Shown here: in pieces, positions 39,122-52,110 of the stretch
Layout: each line of letters begins with the position of its first letter
Numbering within the stretch: the first letter of the stretch is position 1
DNA from: Serilophus lunatus
Taxonomy: Eukaryota; Chordata; Aves; Passeriformes; Eurylaimidae
Assembly: GCA_013399895.1 (NCBI GenBank)
Contig: VXBA01002630.1
Coordinates: 466,824 to 530,823, forward strand
Direction: 5' to 3'
Length of the DNA stretch: 64,000 bases
The notes under the pieces: model-generated
What the model was told of the DNA's origin: nothing
The model's database searches: none
What the model saw: the letters and a program-made list of their open reading frames with translations, nothing else
Position numbers and translations under genes: made by a program

Positions 39122-41380
39122 AATTATCATAATAACATTGTTTCACCTTTACAATTGTGTTTAGTTTTTTCTTTCCAGAAGCAGAACAACATAGCCAGCT
39201 CCAGAGAAGAGAAGTGATTTTGCAGTCTAAAGACTGACAAACCCTACTTGTCACACACACACAGACAGATTTCTTTAGTCATTAAAAACTGCTGCTCTGT
39301 CTCTTTTTAAATAGGGAATGAGGACTGGGACAGGGGGAGGCTTCAGGAAGTGAACCATGAAGTGAAGTGGTTCTTCCCCAAGTAATGTTAAATCATCAAC
39401 AACAAGATATTGGGAGGGGTGGGAGGGCAGTGGGTGAAACACAACACCTTTTTCTCTTCCTGTTCTTTGGAGAGAAACTATAGCTATGACCGGGGGAAAA
39501 AAAATAAATTACAGTGTGTTTTGTTGACTACTGCTGGCAATAGCAAGTATTCTCCGTATGACCCCCTACTCAGTGACAGCAGACAGAGCCAACCCCCTGA
39601 GCTGCAGGCACCATGTCCTGTAGAGCCAGTATGCACAAGGCAATGACCAGAGAGGCTTAGACTTCCTTGCTGAGGAAGATAAACAGAGATAAACAGCAAC
39701 GTTGTGTCTTATGTGCACCTTCAAGGGGGTCTATTCAGGGGTTTAATGTAACTATTGTACAGAAGGAGAAACTGAAGCAAGAAGACACAGAATTTTCTAC
39801 ATCTTACAGAGCCAGAAATATCATTTTCATTTCCCAAGTTCCATATAAGATGGTTAAATTGCACACCTTCATACTTGTGCTATTTGAATACCAACAGTCA
39901 GCTCTGCACATGGGCAATGGGACAGAGCTGCACAGGCTACCTTAAAAGCACCAGCACAGATATGCATATTAAATGTATGTTTCTGTGTGTGCCAGCAAGT
40001 CATGATGTTTTGACAAGAGCAACAAGACCAGCTCAGGTAACAGGTATTCCCGCTCCTGGAAAAAAAAAAGGAAAGCATTTGGGAAACAAATGGTGGGCCA
40101 AATTAGGTTGAACAGATACATACAAGAGATTTTTTTTTAATTGACTGAGAGAGTTTATATTTATTCTTATGGAGCGGAGTATTGCAAATGCACCAAAATC
40201 AACACAACAAGAAACTGCTGAGTGATGCAGCTCACAAAATTGCCATATGAGACTGAAATTCAGAAAGCTGCTTCTACTGTACTTACAGTGCTCCAGTGGA
40301 GGGCTCAACTGGACTAGAAAAGTTTAACAGACATCATGTAAGAAAATGGTTTCTAAGCCATCATAGACGGAAGAAATATATTTGTCCCTTTTAGGAAAGG
40401 GCTAGAAGAAAAAGAGTGAGGATTTTCCTTTGCTTTTCAGATTAACTAGTTGCATCACTCAGGTATTGCTATACAGCTTCTGTTGGCTGAATCCTGCACA
40501 AACAGGGGAAGCTGTCTGAAGGTTATATGTCCTGATGGCAAAGAATTTCAGAAATTGATTTTGTTTTGTCTTGCTTTCTAATTGGAAGACCTTGAGACTA
40601 TATCTTGAAATACTCATAGGCTGACGTGGGAAGGACAGCTGAATTGTGCAGCATTTATGCCTGAAAAGGCAAAGCAAGAGAATCATGGATGTCAGCCATG
40701 GAAATTGCAGACTACATTTTGTCATCCTTTGAAATGCATGAGTAGTTGCTAGATGTATGGACAACCAGGTAACTCAGAGAAGCAAACTGCAGGAACTAAA
40801 TGGAGTAAAAACCCATCTCCAGCAGAAGCTGGAGACTGCCAGTCCCTAATTCTTCCTCTCCTTTTGATGCACTGTCTGATCCTGTAGAGATTAATTCCAG
40901 AACCCCACAGACACCTAAATGCTCACTTTCAGTGATTCAATAATTTGGAATGTGGTAAAACCTCACAAATCCATGGGGTTTTTTTTTTGAGGGGGAGGTT
41001 TTTTTGTTTCTGCTGTATTTAATATAAGGACAAAGAAGTTCAGTGTGAGTGTTGTAGATGTCACTCAGAATTTAGAAAGAGCTTCCAGATACATTAGATT
41101 TTGATAGCAGAAAAAAGAAAAAAAGCCCTAAATTGACAATATGTCACTTTAAAATTAGGTAATTTGGAGGTTTTCTTGATTCTCAAAATCCCTTCAAGCA
41201 ACTAAATAAGATGTGCATTATCAACAAAACAAGAAACAATGTGGAATGAAAGCAAATGCATTATCTATGTATACAATAAAAAAATCTGAATACTGAAATG
41301 ACCATCCATTATAGTTCACTGTTTCCAAACACACAAAATAAACTCTCATTAAAAGCAAAAAAAAAAAAAAAAAGGAGAAA
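39122..41380. other. Intergenic, nothing recognised
   Basis: No exon or repeat family recognised. There is a short CA run near 39,253 and an A-run at about 41,356-41,373. Confidence 0.45.
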
Positions 41381-41539
41381 CAAGTAGAATAATTACCATT
41401 ATGTGTCTGAGAGAGTGTTTTTCCATTAGCTGCAATTAATACAGTAATGGTAAATGAAAATTATTTCCCATTTTGTATGTATTGCGAGGAAACATTAAAG
41501 AACAAAAAAAAAAAAAGTGAAATGAAAGAAAAACAAAAC

Positions 41540-41970
41540 ATAATAACTAATATATTGATGATTCAGCATCATCTCTGACCTGATTGATCATCATGAGGTC
41601 TTGGTTTTATTTAATTAGCGTATGGTAATTTCATACAGAATCCCGATGTGCTGATGAAAACTGGCAAGTGAAAACATTGACCTTCTGCTCACATATGCAA
41701 TGTCTTCTTACAGTGCTAACAGCCTATATGCATCAATGCTAAAAGGCTTCTGTCTCACAGGAGAGCCCCTGTATCGGGGGGATATCATTACCGCCTACAG
41801 CGAGATCAGAGTTTGGCTCTTCTTGGTGCGTAGGAGTCTGGGGAGCGAAGGGGAAATCAGGTTTGCCAGAATAATAATTGGGTGATATGAGATTATGGAG
41901 TGCCGCCATAAACTGAAAATAAACAGACAAGTTTATTTGTTTTATTAAATGCTATTATTATTGTTTATTA
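41540..41970. promoter_or_regulatory. Candidate upstream enhancer block E
   Basis: It contains TGATTGATCATCATG at 41,581 (PBX/HOX-like), TTTAATTAGCG near 41,610, GGTAATTTC, GATATCATTACC, ATAATAATTGGGTGATATGA and TGTTTTATTAAATGC. The complexity is even and free of repeats. It encodes no recognised protein. Conservation needs testing. Confidence 0.4.
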
Positions 41971-42399
41971 TGTTCTTGGTCAACAATTTTCTCAGAGCTG
42001 CTAAGAAAGTGTAACATAAATCCAGCCTGTCTCTTTCTGACCCTTATAACATCATGCAATTTTCCTCATTCACCTTTAATTTGAGGTATAAACTAATGTG
42101 AAAACATGCTTTTTATTAAATGGTGAGTTTTCTACTAAATACATTTCTTTTGCAGTAGGAAGCAACTGCATTAGAAACAAATATCTCAGCTAGACCTCCT
42201 ACATTCTTCTCCCAATACATAAGCAAAAAAATACGTATGTGTTCCATTTGCCAAATGCAAAATAATAATGTTTGATGGGCAAAAACTCAGCTGTCAGGAG
42301 AGAAGACAGACAATTCTGCTTATTGAATGATATTGACTTCATGGGACCAATAAAACAACTTGCAAACAAAAGAAAAAGGAACTAATTCATGTCCTAAGA

Positions 42400-42800
42400 T
42401 TTTGTGACGTAATTTTTTTCTGCTTGTTTAATGTTGTGATTAAATATGGTGGGGCCCTAGGGAGTGAATTTTTTATTTGAAGGTTAAGCCAATATTAGCA
42501 AAAAATAAAATAAAATTAATCAAATGGCCCAAAGCATCACAGCCACAGTTGATTCCAAGAATGTTTGGTTACAAAATGAGCAACTGACTAATTGTGTAAA
42601 TGCTGTTAATTAGCTGTGCAGAGCCCCTAACTGGGCTATTCCCTGTAACTAATAAGAAATCAATTAGCTAATGAAGTGGCCATTAAATGCTATGCTAATC
42701 TTAGTTGGGATATTTTTAATGTTTCTTCTTCTTCTTTTTTTTTCTTCTTTATGATCCTTCCTAATTGCCATTGCCATACGGAGCTCACAGCTTTCAGCAT
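42400..42800. promoter_or_regulatory. Candidate upstream enhancer block F (strongest by motif density)
   Basis: A dense set of homeodomain-type sites: TGTGATTAAAT, AAATTAATCAAATGG, CTAATTGTG, GTTAATTAGCTG at about 42,605, the palindrome ATTAGCTAAT at 42,663-42,672, CCATTAAATG, and octamer-like ATGCTAATC near 42,692. Runs of undisturbed, non-repetitive sequence lie between them. The overall look is that of a vertebrate conserved noncoding element near a limb transcription factor. Human SHOX has upstream limb enhancers, and this is a candidate counterpart. Confidence 0.45.
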
Positions 42801-43714
42801 GTCTAATGAAACATCATTATATCATAACTGGCATTCTTGGAAGAGTTAGTGGCAAACCTGCTTCCCAATTATTTTTAATTGCCAGACATACTCATAACTG
42901 GGCCTTCTACCAAGTAGTTCAGATCCCTGCACTGTCATGTAATATACCCAAAGATTGTGTTTTCTTTCCTTTGCATATGCAGCGTGATGGTAGCGTTGGC
43001 CTCAATGAGGGATGCACACAACACCCTAAACAAGAACCTGGGTGGCTGCCTTTGCTCTTTCTTTGATTGAAGATTGTGTGGACCCAGTGTTGCCTTTCCA
43101 CTGAACAGCTAAAACTAGACCAATCTAGAGGAGAATTTATCTTTATTTTGAAACTTCTGGTGCCTGGTAAACATAATTTTCTGCCAATGATTCCAAGCTA
43201 AAAAAGTGGTTGTAGCTCTAGGATGATTATGCCAAAAACCTGCAATTTAGCAATTATTATTAGGATTAGCAATTGGGAAGTGTGAATGTCTTCAGTGATT
43301 CCCACAGACTTTGTCACTTTCTAAGAATTCATTGTCACCATTTATTTATGTGTATGAATTCCAACTTTGAGAAGACAAAAAACCCTATCTTTTCTCTGGG
43401 TGGAATGGCTGCAAAATCAGTGCATCCTGTTTAACAAATCCTTCTGTAAGAGGATGAAGGGAAGAATAGGTTACAGTTTTTAAAACACTCCTGCAACAAA
43501 GAGTTTTTATTTACCAACCCAGCATCTATCTGGTAACGGTATCATATTTAAACCCTGAATCTTAATTAACTTCTCTAAATCTACTTGCGCTGAAGTACGT
43601 TATGTGTCAGGATTAGACTGGCTCCTCCCCACCCCCCACAATACAATAGTCCTCAGGACATCTGTGCCCAAAATACATGCTTTTTAAAAGAATGTTTTCA
43701 AAAGGGAGTCCAGC

Positions 43715-43745
<31 letters not shown>

Positions 43746-43970
43746 ATTTTCTCTACCCCCNTTTTCCCTTCTCCCTTCTTTTTTGGATAACATGCAAATT
43801 GAATTGGTTAATTCTGCACCCAAGTTTCAGGAAATCTGCCACCAGCAGCTGCCACTGTTTCAGATGTCAGGAGGATGCAGATACACTGTGACATTTTGTT
43901 CATTAAATAAACAAACCAGGTTCAGGCTAACAACATTAGGTAGAAAGCCCCATCAATTCTCGTACATTTA
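42801..43970. other. Intergenic with CT microsatellite
   Basis: No gene is supported. A CT run spans about 43,721-43,745, and one undetermined base lies at 43,761. Confidence 0.45.
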
Positions 43971-44175
43971 GTTCACATAATAGGAAGTGACAATTGTTCC
44001 TTAGCTTCATAAGCACTATATTGAAGAACAAAAGGAAAAAGCATACATAATGTGGCAACAGCAACAACAGTTGCCATAAAATCCGGCAAGGTCGATTTAG
44101 ATTAATGAGGCACATAACTTTTTGCCCAAGGCTACTTAAAATAAATATGGCTACAAACGTGGCTACTAGGGGAAA
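43970..44175. promoter_or_regulatory. Candidate upstream enhancer block G
   Basis: Non-repetitive, with GACAATTGTTCC (SOX-like inverted core, about 43,989), GCAACAACAGTTGCC, GGTCGATTTAGATTAATGAGG and AATAAATATGGC. CpGs occur in otherwise AT-rich sequence. The regulatory role is inferred. Confidence 0.3.
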
Positions 44176-47100
44176 GGAAAAAAAGTCAAGAATTTTTTTT
44201 CTCTTATATATGGTTTAGTGTTATTTATTTGATTTGACTATCAAATAAGAAAACTCTTCCAACAATAGTCCCTCTGTAGCAGAACAAAAAGATTTGCACC
44301 GTGTAGTAGTATAAAAATAAAAACACAAAAAACCCCCATTTTTGTACATTTCAGCAGCATAATATTATATTTAAAAAATGTTAACTAGTATGTTGACCTT
44401 AGGTTAAAATGATATAGTAAAAATTCGCATTAAAAGCCATATGTCTTTTTATTATGACAAATCAATCTACCTGAAATATCAACATTTCTGGCTTCTGCAT
44501 CAATCAAATGTATTCTGCCCTTTGCATCTAGGAAACATAAATGTTAAATAGTCAGGATAATAAGTACTATTTGTCAGCTATACATTATATGACATAAAAG
44601 TCACCAAAACCAGAAATTCAGTAATAAAAAATAAAAAGTTTAAAATAAATTTTAAAAAAGTTGCCAAAGAGGAAGGGTAGCCTGTCTGAAAATCAGACCA
44701 TCCTAAGACTTGGATATTATAGATAAGGCTGTCAGTCAGACTTAGACTGAAAGGTATAGACAATAGAAAAAAATCCTCACACATTAATATGTATAACACC
44801 ATGATGTGGCTTTTAATATTCCAAAGGGACTTCAACAACTCCATGGGAAAAAAAAAGCTGAACCTGATACTGGCCTGTGTAAATTCTTGCCAACGGCAGC
44901 AGCCCCACTGGATGATATGCTGCATGGACAAGCAAACCTTAGCCCTTTGCAATGCTGGTGGTTTTTCAGTCCTTTCCTCTCACACATCTACCCGTCCCTA
45001 AGGCAACTGCAGTAGGGCACCCAGCTGAGGTGTGGGGTGGCTGCTGCCAACCCAACAGCAACTGTGACGGCACACCACTACTTCTGTGATTTTTTCTGGG
45101 GTTCCTTTCCTAACCCCACCAACATTCCCTGAGCCATTCCAGTCTCACTCCTTCCTGGTCCCTGTCCTCCACATTATCAACACCCCAGAACTCATCTGGA
45201 GCATCTCCAAAGGCCTGCCTATGCCTGGAAATACATCAAAGAGATGGGGATATCATTCTTAGTGTTCCTATCCCATGATATATGTGGGGTGCCCTGTCCC
45301 TCCAACCAGAATTGGTGCTGGTACCACATTCAGCTGGTTGCTTAAAAAATACACTCTCATCCAGACATCTCCCTAGTGCCTCCATCTGTTGAAAACAGGA
45401 AGTTGTTCCAGAACAGGTTGGCATCAATTTAAATACAAGGATCTGGGGGCCCCTTGATTACTTGCAAACATATTCCTGCATATTCCTGTGTCAGGGATCC
45501 CAGACTCCTTCGCCTGCTGTTAGAGCATCTCCTCCCCACTTGGGACACATCGAGCAGAAGGTTCACCCTTTTCAAAGGGCAGTGATACATGGTGAAAGAC
45601 GAGCAGAGAAGTTTAGATGTGCAGCTCTCGTGGTGCTCTGCATGCTTGGAGGGCTCTCGAGTGCCAGTAGAACCCAAATTGAATGCAGCTGAGAGCAGAC
45701 AGTGCATTTCCAGTGTCAGCTTCCTAATGGGCTCACAGTGTCCATCGGCAGCCAAGCTCTGATCCTTCCTAAGGCTGCAGGTGGAGAGCAAGCCGATGCA
45801 GCAGCTCAGCAGCAGGGAAAGTTGCATTTGCAAACTTGCTTCTACTTTCTTTCTCACTCGTTTGTATAAAACCTACTCCAGGTGTGGTGTGGTCCAAGTC
45901 ACAGATGAGGGAGAATTTTGCCAGGAAACTGCAAAAATATTGCATTGATGGGATCAATAGCATTACCTCTCGGTTTGGACTAGCTGCTGCCAGGGGACCA
46001 TGGAAGTGATTTCTGAGAATCTCCAAAGGCACAGACTGTAAATCAGCCCAAGTCCTAGGGGGATCTGCTTTTTGACTGCAGAATGCTGTGCATCCAAAAT
46101 TTAAATGGAAAAAAGCTAACATTTATTCATTAGATCATTCTAGATTACATTAACTGTAGCAGCAATGGAAGACTCGGCTGTAACACAAGCTCTTTCTTCA
46201 TTTCTGCAGACCTTTTTTCTTCAGCATGAGATATACATTTTCTTAACTTTATGTATTCCTACTTCTTGGAATAATTCTTAAAATATTTCTCTTCCAGGTC
46301 TTAGGAAGATGGAGATTCTTCTGCGGATAAGAAGCTTTTTTCCTTTTAAATGAGCCAATTAATTTCCCTTGTGTAGCAGTGCCCGACAACACAAAATCTG
46401 TATGAATAACATTCCCATAATAGTGACATGCCTACTTCCAGCAAAAATACAGATATAATTTTAATTCCCTTTATATGAACAGCTTTTTAAGTGAGAAGCA
46501 TGATAGATGATACTTTACAAACTGAAATAAGCATTTCAAAATCTGTGAAAAAAGTTAGTTACAATGGCATAAGAAGTGAATCAAATTTAGAATACTGCCC
46601 ATTAAAAAAGTAACTGTCATTCTTAGTGGCATTTTCAACAAAAAACAAAAGAACAATAACTTTTGCAGTTATTCTCTTGGGTAGGTTCTTTAATTCACTA
46701 GCATTTCAGTAAGAGGACCTCCCTCTCTCTCTCTCCCTTCCCCTTTCTACTTCCCTTTCCTTCTTCCTGCCTTTCTTCCAGCATCAAGGATTTGTCATAT
46801 TGAAGTCATACACCAAATGCTCAAATACTCTCTTACACCAAACATAAGAATTAGCAAACCTTCATGAGCTTTTGGGTCCAGACAAAGTTTTTTAAATGTA
46901 GTACTTAAAAGTTTAAAATTTGGAATCAGAATTGTAGTGACACGAAACAGTTTTGAACCCTTCCTCTTCTGGGATCCAAGTATCATAGGTGGTGTAAGTA
47001 ACAAAAGAGGGGAAATACAAAGGGGGAAAATGTCATATAGAGATTCTGTGGAGTTTACAAAGTATGACTTAAAGCCTCAGTCATTGTAGGTGAAGAACTG

Positions 47101-47589
47101 CCCAAGGATTTAAGACCATAAAGTGGAATTTACATAGATTTATCTGAAACTGATGATTTACCAAATTAAGGTAAACGAACTTAAGCAAGGTTTAAACCAC
47201 TTTACATATGTCTGTGTGAGGGATTTGCATTAAAATACCACCAGCTGGATTTAAAATTATTGGAGTTGACAGCACTGCAGTTTTTTTAATGTAGGTGGGG
47301 ACATTTGGCAAAAAGCAATTTGAACATGAGCAAGTTAAATACAAGTTAGTTATTAATTTCCAGAAACAGTATTCACACAGTAGCTTACACATCACTAGGG
47401 AAAGAAAGAGAGAAAGCAGGAATACATGTAACCAACTATTTTTTAATTAATATTTCTTTTTACTATTAAAGCCTTCTCTGGGAATTACTGAAATGACCTC
47501 CAGGACAAAAGAAGGAAATTCACACTAAACCCACCATCACCTCTCACCATTCCCAGTAGCCCCCAGACACCACGTTTCTTGCAAGCATT
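44176..47589. other. Intergenic, nothing recognised
   Basis: No supported exon or repeat. A moderately GC-rich stretch at 44,990-45,860 holds overlapping short open frames on both strands with no domain. A CT-rich tract lies near 46,720-46,745. Confidence 0.45.
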
Positions 47590-47960
47590 GAAAAGCTCAG
47601 CAGAGGAATTGGGACCTTTGAAACAGAGATGATGTCTTCCCTGTAGTGACTGCAAGTTTCAGAGCCTTGCGTCTCCTTGATTTCTGGAACTTTATCCCAA
47701 CTTGATTTCTTGATGACCAATTAAATAAAGGCCTGTGCTTTGTGACTGTAAGATTTTTAGCTGTGGAAACTGCCTTGTAGCAGTTTGCCTCTGCCAGCCT
47801 CTAATAATGTTCTTTCAGCTCCCCGGGCTGGCAGACTTGTGCTGGAGTTGTGTGTGTAGCTAACAGCTTCTCCCGAGCAACTACAGAGGTTGTCACAAAC
47901 TCATGGGGCTCATGTGTGCATGGGAAACACAGTAATGAAACTAAATTTTATCTCACCATA
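47590..47960. promoter_or_regulatory. Candidate upstream enhancer block H
   Basis: Repeat-free, moderately complex sequence including GACCAATTAAATAAAGGCC, GTGACTGTAAGATTTTTAGC and CTCCCCGGGCTGGCAG. It sits between stretches of low-complexity A-runs. This is a candidate only, by texture and site content. Confidence 0.25.
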
Positions 47961-48199
47961 ATTAATAAGAGCTAAACATTTGTGGGTTTGTTGACACTTT
48001 TTAAAGTACTGAAGCCAAAAAAAAAAAAAAAAAAAAAGCATTTTACAATAAAAAGCATTTTTTTTCCTAAAAGTGTTTTTAAAAGCCCAAAACATGATGC
48101 TGTGCAATCATTCAATCTCAAAAAAAAAAAAAAAAAAAAAAGAATTCCTTTTTTGGAAGGTTGGTTAAGGAATTCTTTAACATTTGCTGTTTGTCGAGG
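47961..48199. repeat. Paired poly-A tracts
   Basis: Two runs of about 20 A occur, at 48,018-48,037 and 48,120-48,141. Neither is preceded by a recognisable retroposon body. Confidence 0.6.
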
Positions 48200-48790
48200 C
48201 TGATTTACTGAAGTATGTAAGCATGCATTAAATGTGTAAGTACATGCATTATCTCACCAGTTTCAATGTGCCTGTTTTCATTCCGAAAGCAAGCACAAGC
48301 TCCAGAGCTCCACGGAGTGAAAGGCTAAGTTAGGATTCCTCCTGCTTGGCATGTTGCCGATACTTTTTGCAGAGGTCATTACACAGAATATTGTCCTTAC
48401 AAATAAACTGCTTTTTATAAGAACTCTTTTTACTTTGGAAATCCTGGGACCTTACAAGTGCTTGGTAAAACAGGAGAAACAATATATAAGCGATCTGCTT
48501 GATAGCATACTGCCAGCACAGTTTTAGGTGAAGTGCATTGAGCCCCGAAAACAGATAACAGGCGTTCTTTCTCTGAAATACCCAGAGCATCTGTCAGAGC
48601 ACGGCTCGAGCTGTACCATGGAAGCAAATTCCAAGGGCCTTTTTAGTTCATGTCTCGTTTTTGCTACTCTGCAAAATCCTGTGTAATATTCAGACTGTTT
48701 CAGGGAGAGGAAAAAATCCAAGTATTTTTTTTTAATAAAGAGGTACAAATTACTTAATTAAAGATAGATGTAAGGCTTATTTTAGCCACT
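48200..48790. promoter_or_regulatory. Candidate upstream enhancer block I
   Basis: Non-repetitive block containing GCATGCATTAAATGTG, TACATGCATTATCTC and TACTTAATTAAAG near its right end. Weak open frames on the minus strand have no domain. Confidence 0.25.
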
Positions 48791-49199
48791 CTGCATCATT
48801 TTTCAACTATTGAGTACAGAAGTTCCAAATTTCTTTTTTAGATTTTATTTTCTAAGTATAAGTCTTTGTATTTTAGTTCCTGTTAAGCATCCATTTTGAA
48901 AGCATACTATTTGTTCTTTGTTTTAAGCAAAATGAACAATGGATCCTACAGGAAAAATTTGTAAAATCGGGTCTAATATATATCTTTATCATTAACTGTC
49001 ATTTCATTGTGATTAAATACGCAACCTACAGAAAGATGGACTACTAGTTCAAACGATAACTCACTTAAAGGAGGTAAATATCAGAATTTATATCTAAAAT
49101 GTGTCAAGGGATACATTTTTTAAAAGTATTTAAGGTTTTATTGTATCATTGTGAGCTGTAGGGAACTTATCTATAATTTTGGATATAGACCTCTTAGGC

Positions 49200-49570
49200 C
49201 ACTATGTGTTTTTAAAATCAGTTCTGTAACAGAGTGAGCAGAAAAAGTATGTTTTGTGTTTATTCCATTAATCAAATAAGTTCATGATTAATTACTGTAA
49301 TTACTTTTATTGAAGCAGTGTATACACCTATGTCAGTGTGTATATTATAAATAATAAATAATAATTACTGTAAACAGTTGAATTATTCATTGAGGAGGAA
49401 TTATCTGACAAATGCAGGCTTTTTTCCCTGCTTGTGACTTGTTTATTCTCTGAAGATATTTTTTCATGTTTTTTGAATAATGAAGGTTATTCAGCTAAAT
49501 ACTGCAAATTGCTCACTTAGATTGTTCCTGATTTGATTACTTGTGATTATTTGTGAGACATGAACATATT
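49200..49570. promoter_or_regulatory. Candidate upstream enhancer block J
   Basis: Dense TAAT-type sites: CCATTAATCAAATAAG at 49,265, CATGATTAATTACTGTAATT at about 49,283, AATAATTACTGTAAACAG at about 49,360, GTTGAATTATTCATTG, then TGATTTGATTACTTG and TGATTATTTG. There is no reading frame and no repeat. Confidence 0.4.
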
Positions 49571-51779
49571 GGTCATGCGAGCTTGGGTCTGGTTGACTTA
49601 CTGGTAGACTGAAAGAGAGTCCCAAGGATTTGTGGGTGGAGGTGGTAATTGCAAAGGCACAGAAGCACCTCTCTTGAAACTATACCTCCATTGCTTCCCA
49701 CCAAGCTCGTCATCAGTGTTCACAGCATGTCAGGTATCGTCTCCCTTGAAAGCTGATAGTGTGACAGGGATCATGAGCTTAACGGAATCAATGTATAATT
49801 AATAGCTTATAAAATCTTCAATGAGTGAATGAGGAGCTCCACTTGGGGATGAGAGGGATGAAATGAACAATTAAGATGGGATGAGGGCACTTCACAGCAA
49901 GTGGATTCAGAGTGGAAGTTAAACAGCCTGGCAGCGCCCTTTGTGCTGAGTCCCTTGTAGAGCTGATACACGTGCTTAGACAGGTCACAAACATGCTGGC
50001 TATTTAGCCAGAGCCCGTGAATGCCTGAGACAACAGCTAAAGTGACCTACTAAAGCCCTACCCTCATAAATACAGATATGAGGATGGGGAGGAGCAAGAT
50101 ATGAAGGTCCAAACCTCAGAGAGCTGCAGGGCCTGCGGGGACACCCCAGCCATCCCTGCTAGGATGTAACAACCACTAGCACTGGAGGGGCTCAGGAGAA
50201 CCTCCCTGCTTGGGCCCATGTGATCTCTGGGCATGGGACCCCTGGGCAATCCCTGTAAGCTGCAGGGCCCCCCTTGTCAAATTCTCAGGTGGTCTGGCTG
50301 CAGTAGGTGAAGGGAGCCAAGACGCAGCTGCCAAGCACAGCAGCCAGCTTAAAGCCACGTGTGCAAGCTTGCCGAGGGACCCCAAATTTTGGCAGCATGG
50401 GGACTGCCAAGGAGGCAGCTGACTGGCTGGAAAGGAGGTCACACTGGTGGGCATCGCCCAACCCAGGGTGGGCTGCAGAAGGACATCCCACAGCTCTGGG
50501 CAGTCCCTGAGTGTCACAAAGACAAATGTTGGAAGGCGAACACTCAGCCAAGCAAAAGACAACAATTAATATTTCAGTTTGCTCACAGATGCCTTTGTCT
50601 TGGCTGCTCACATGGAAGTTCACTGTAAGAAAAGCTATTGTGCTGACAAAAATGTGTGTGAGCAAATGTTTTCAGAAAGCAACTAGAGGAGGGCAGGCAA
50701 GCAGCAAAGGGAAAGGTCCCCTGGAACCGGGTGGATTTTGATGACCACCATTTTTCCTGTGAGTTTGTTTGCTTCTGATCTGACTGCACTGAACCAGTTC
50801 CCATAGTGGTGGTGTGGCTCCATGCTGATCAGCCACATAGCTGCTGCTTTCAAGAGACATAGGGTGCAGGTGACAAGACAGTGGCCCTACACTGCTGGAG
50901 CTCTGGGGTGTGGTGTCACATATGCAGTCCATGAAAGGAGGAGTTCCCTTCCTGCATCCTACCACCAAGGCACCTTAAATTAAAAGCAGTGGGCCAAATC
51001 CTGCCTCCAGCGTGTCTTGATCGGCTTCTGATTTCAAGAAAAGCTGGATACACATGGGATTATGCCAAATTTGGCCCTGCTGCCTGCTTGCTCCTTACAC
51101 AGCTGGAGAGGTTTGCTGCCTTTTATGGCAGCTCCAGAGCACACTGGGTCTGAGGAATGGGGAATGCAACACAGGTAAAATTCTGCCAGTTCCCAGCACA
51201 TCAGTACCCAAAACCATGTTTTCCTGGTGTTCTCTTTCATTGAAGATTAAGCTTCCATTTGTTTTCCAGCATTTGATGTTTCATTCCTAATGATCTCTAG
51301 ACTCAGTACCAAAGTTGTCTTCCTGACAGCAAATGCCATGTGTGATTACTCACCCGGCTAGAGATCCTCACCTCCATCTGATGACTGTGCGTTAAGGGAA
51401 TGCCATCACTGTGTGGATGGCCCAGACAGGCTTCCAGCAGCTGGAGCATCCCGCCAGTGTCTGCGAATCTACTTGCTCCCTCCCTCCCCGCTTTTCTGTC
51501 TTTTTTTTTCTTCTGGCTTAATATAACTGCACAAAGGCAACACTAAATAAGGAAAATATGCTTCCCAGTAACTGAAACTGACAAAAACAAAGATGGCATG
51601 TTTATATAATTAGTTACACGTCTAACTTTTTTCAGCTTTTATTCCTTTCAAATATCCCACAACAACTGCACAGCCCAAGCTATGAGTTAAACTGAAATGG
51701 ATGAGGAGCAAAGAAATTGATGGGGGTTTTTTCCCCCTAAAAACCATTATAAACCTTAGGTAACTCCTGCATCTTGGAG
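49571..51779. other. Intergenic, nothing recognised
   Basis: GC content rises modestly at 50,060-50,980, giving overlapping open frames up to about 130 codons on both strands. None shows a domain or splice-supported structure. No repeat family is recognised. Confidence 0.45.
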
Positions 51780-52110
51780 TCCCTCTGTGACTGCATTCTG
51801 TTGTGAGAGCAATTCATTAAAAGTTAATTAAAAGGTGAAGTTTAATATGTAGTTTCCTTTAGCTAATCCTCCTAAGGCAGCCTCATATGGCACTAATGTA
51901 TCCATTTTGTTGATGTTAGAAAACAAAAAGGCAAGATTGTCTAATTAAGAGGTTGGTGTTTAACAAGAGAGAGATTTTCTAATTGGTGACTCGGAGTCCA
52001 AATTAATCTTAATGCTGCTCATTTAAGCATTTTCAATCTAACTTGGACTTTTTCCCCAACAGGAGTTCACAAAATGTGAATAATTTCCAGGATATTTTAC
52101 ATAACAGTAT
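51780..52110. promoter_or_regulatory. Candidate upstream enhancer block K
   Basis: CAATTCATTAAAAGTTAATT at about 51,810, TTTAGCTAATCC, GTCTAATTAAGAGG at 51,939, CTAATTGGTGAC and CCAAATTAATCTTAATG at 51,998 cluster in repeat-free sequence. Composition matches that of developmental noncoding elements. Confidence 0.4.
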
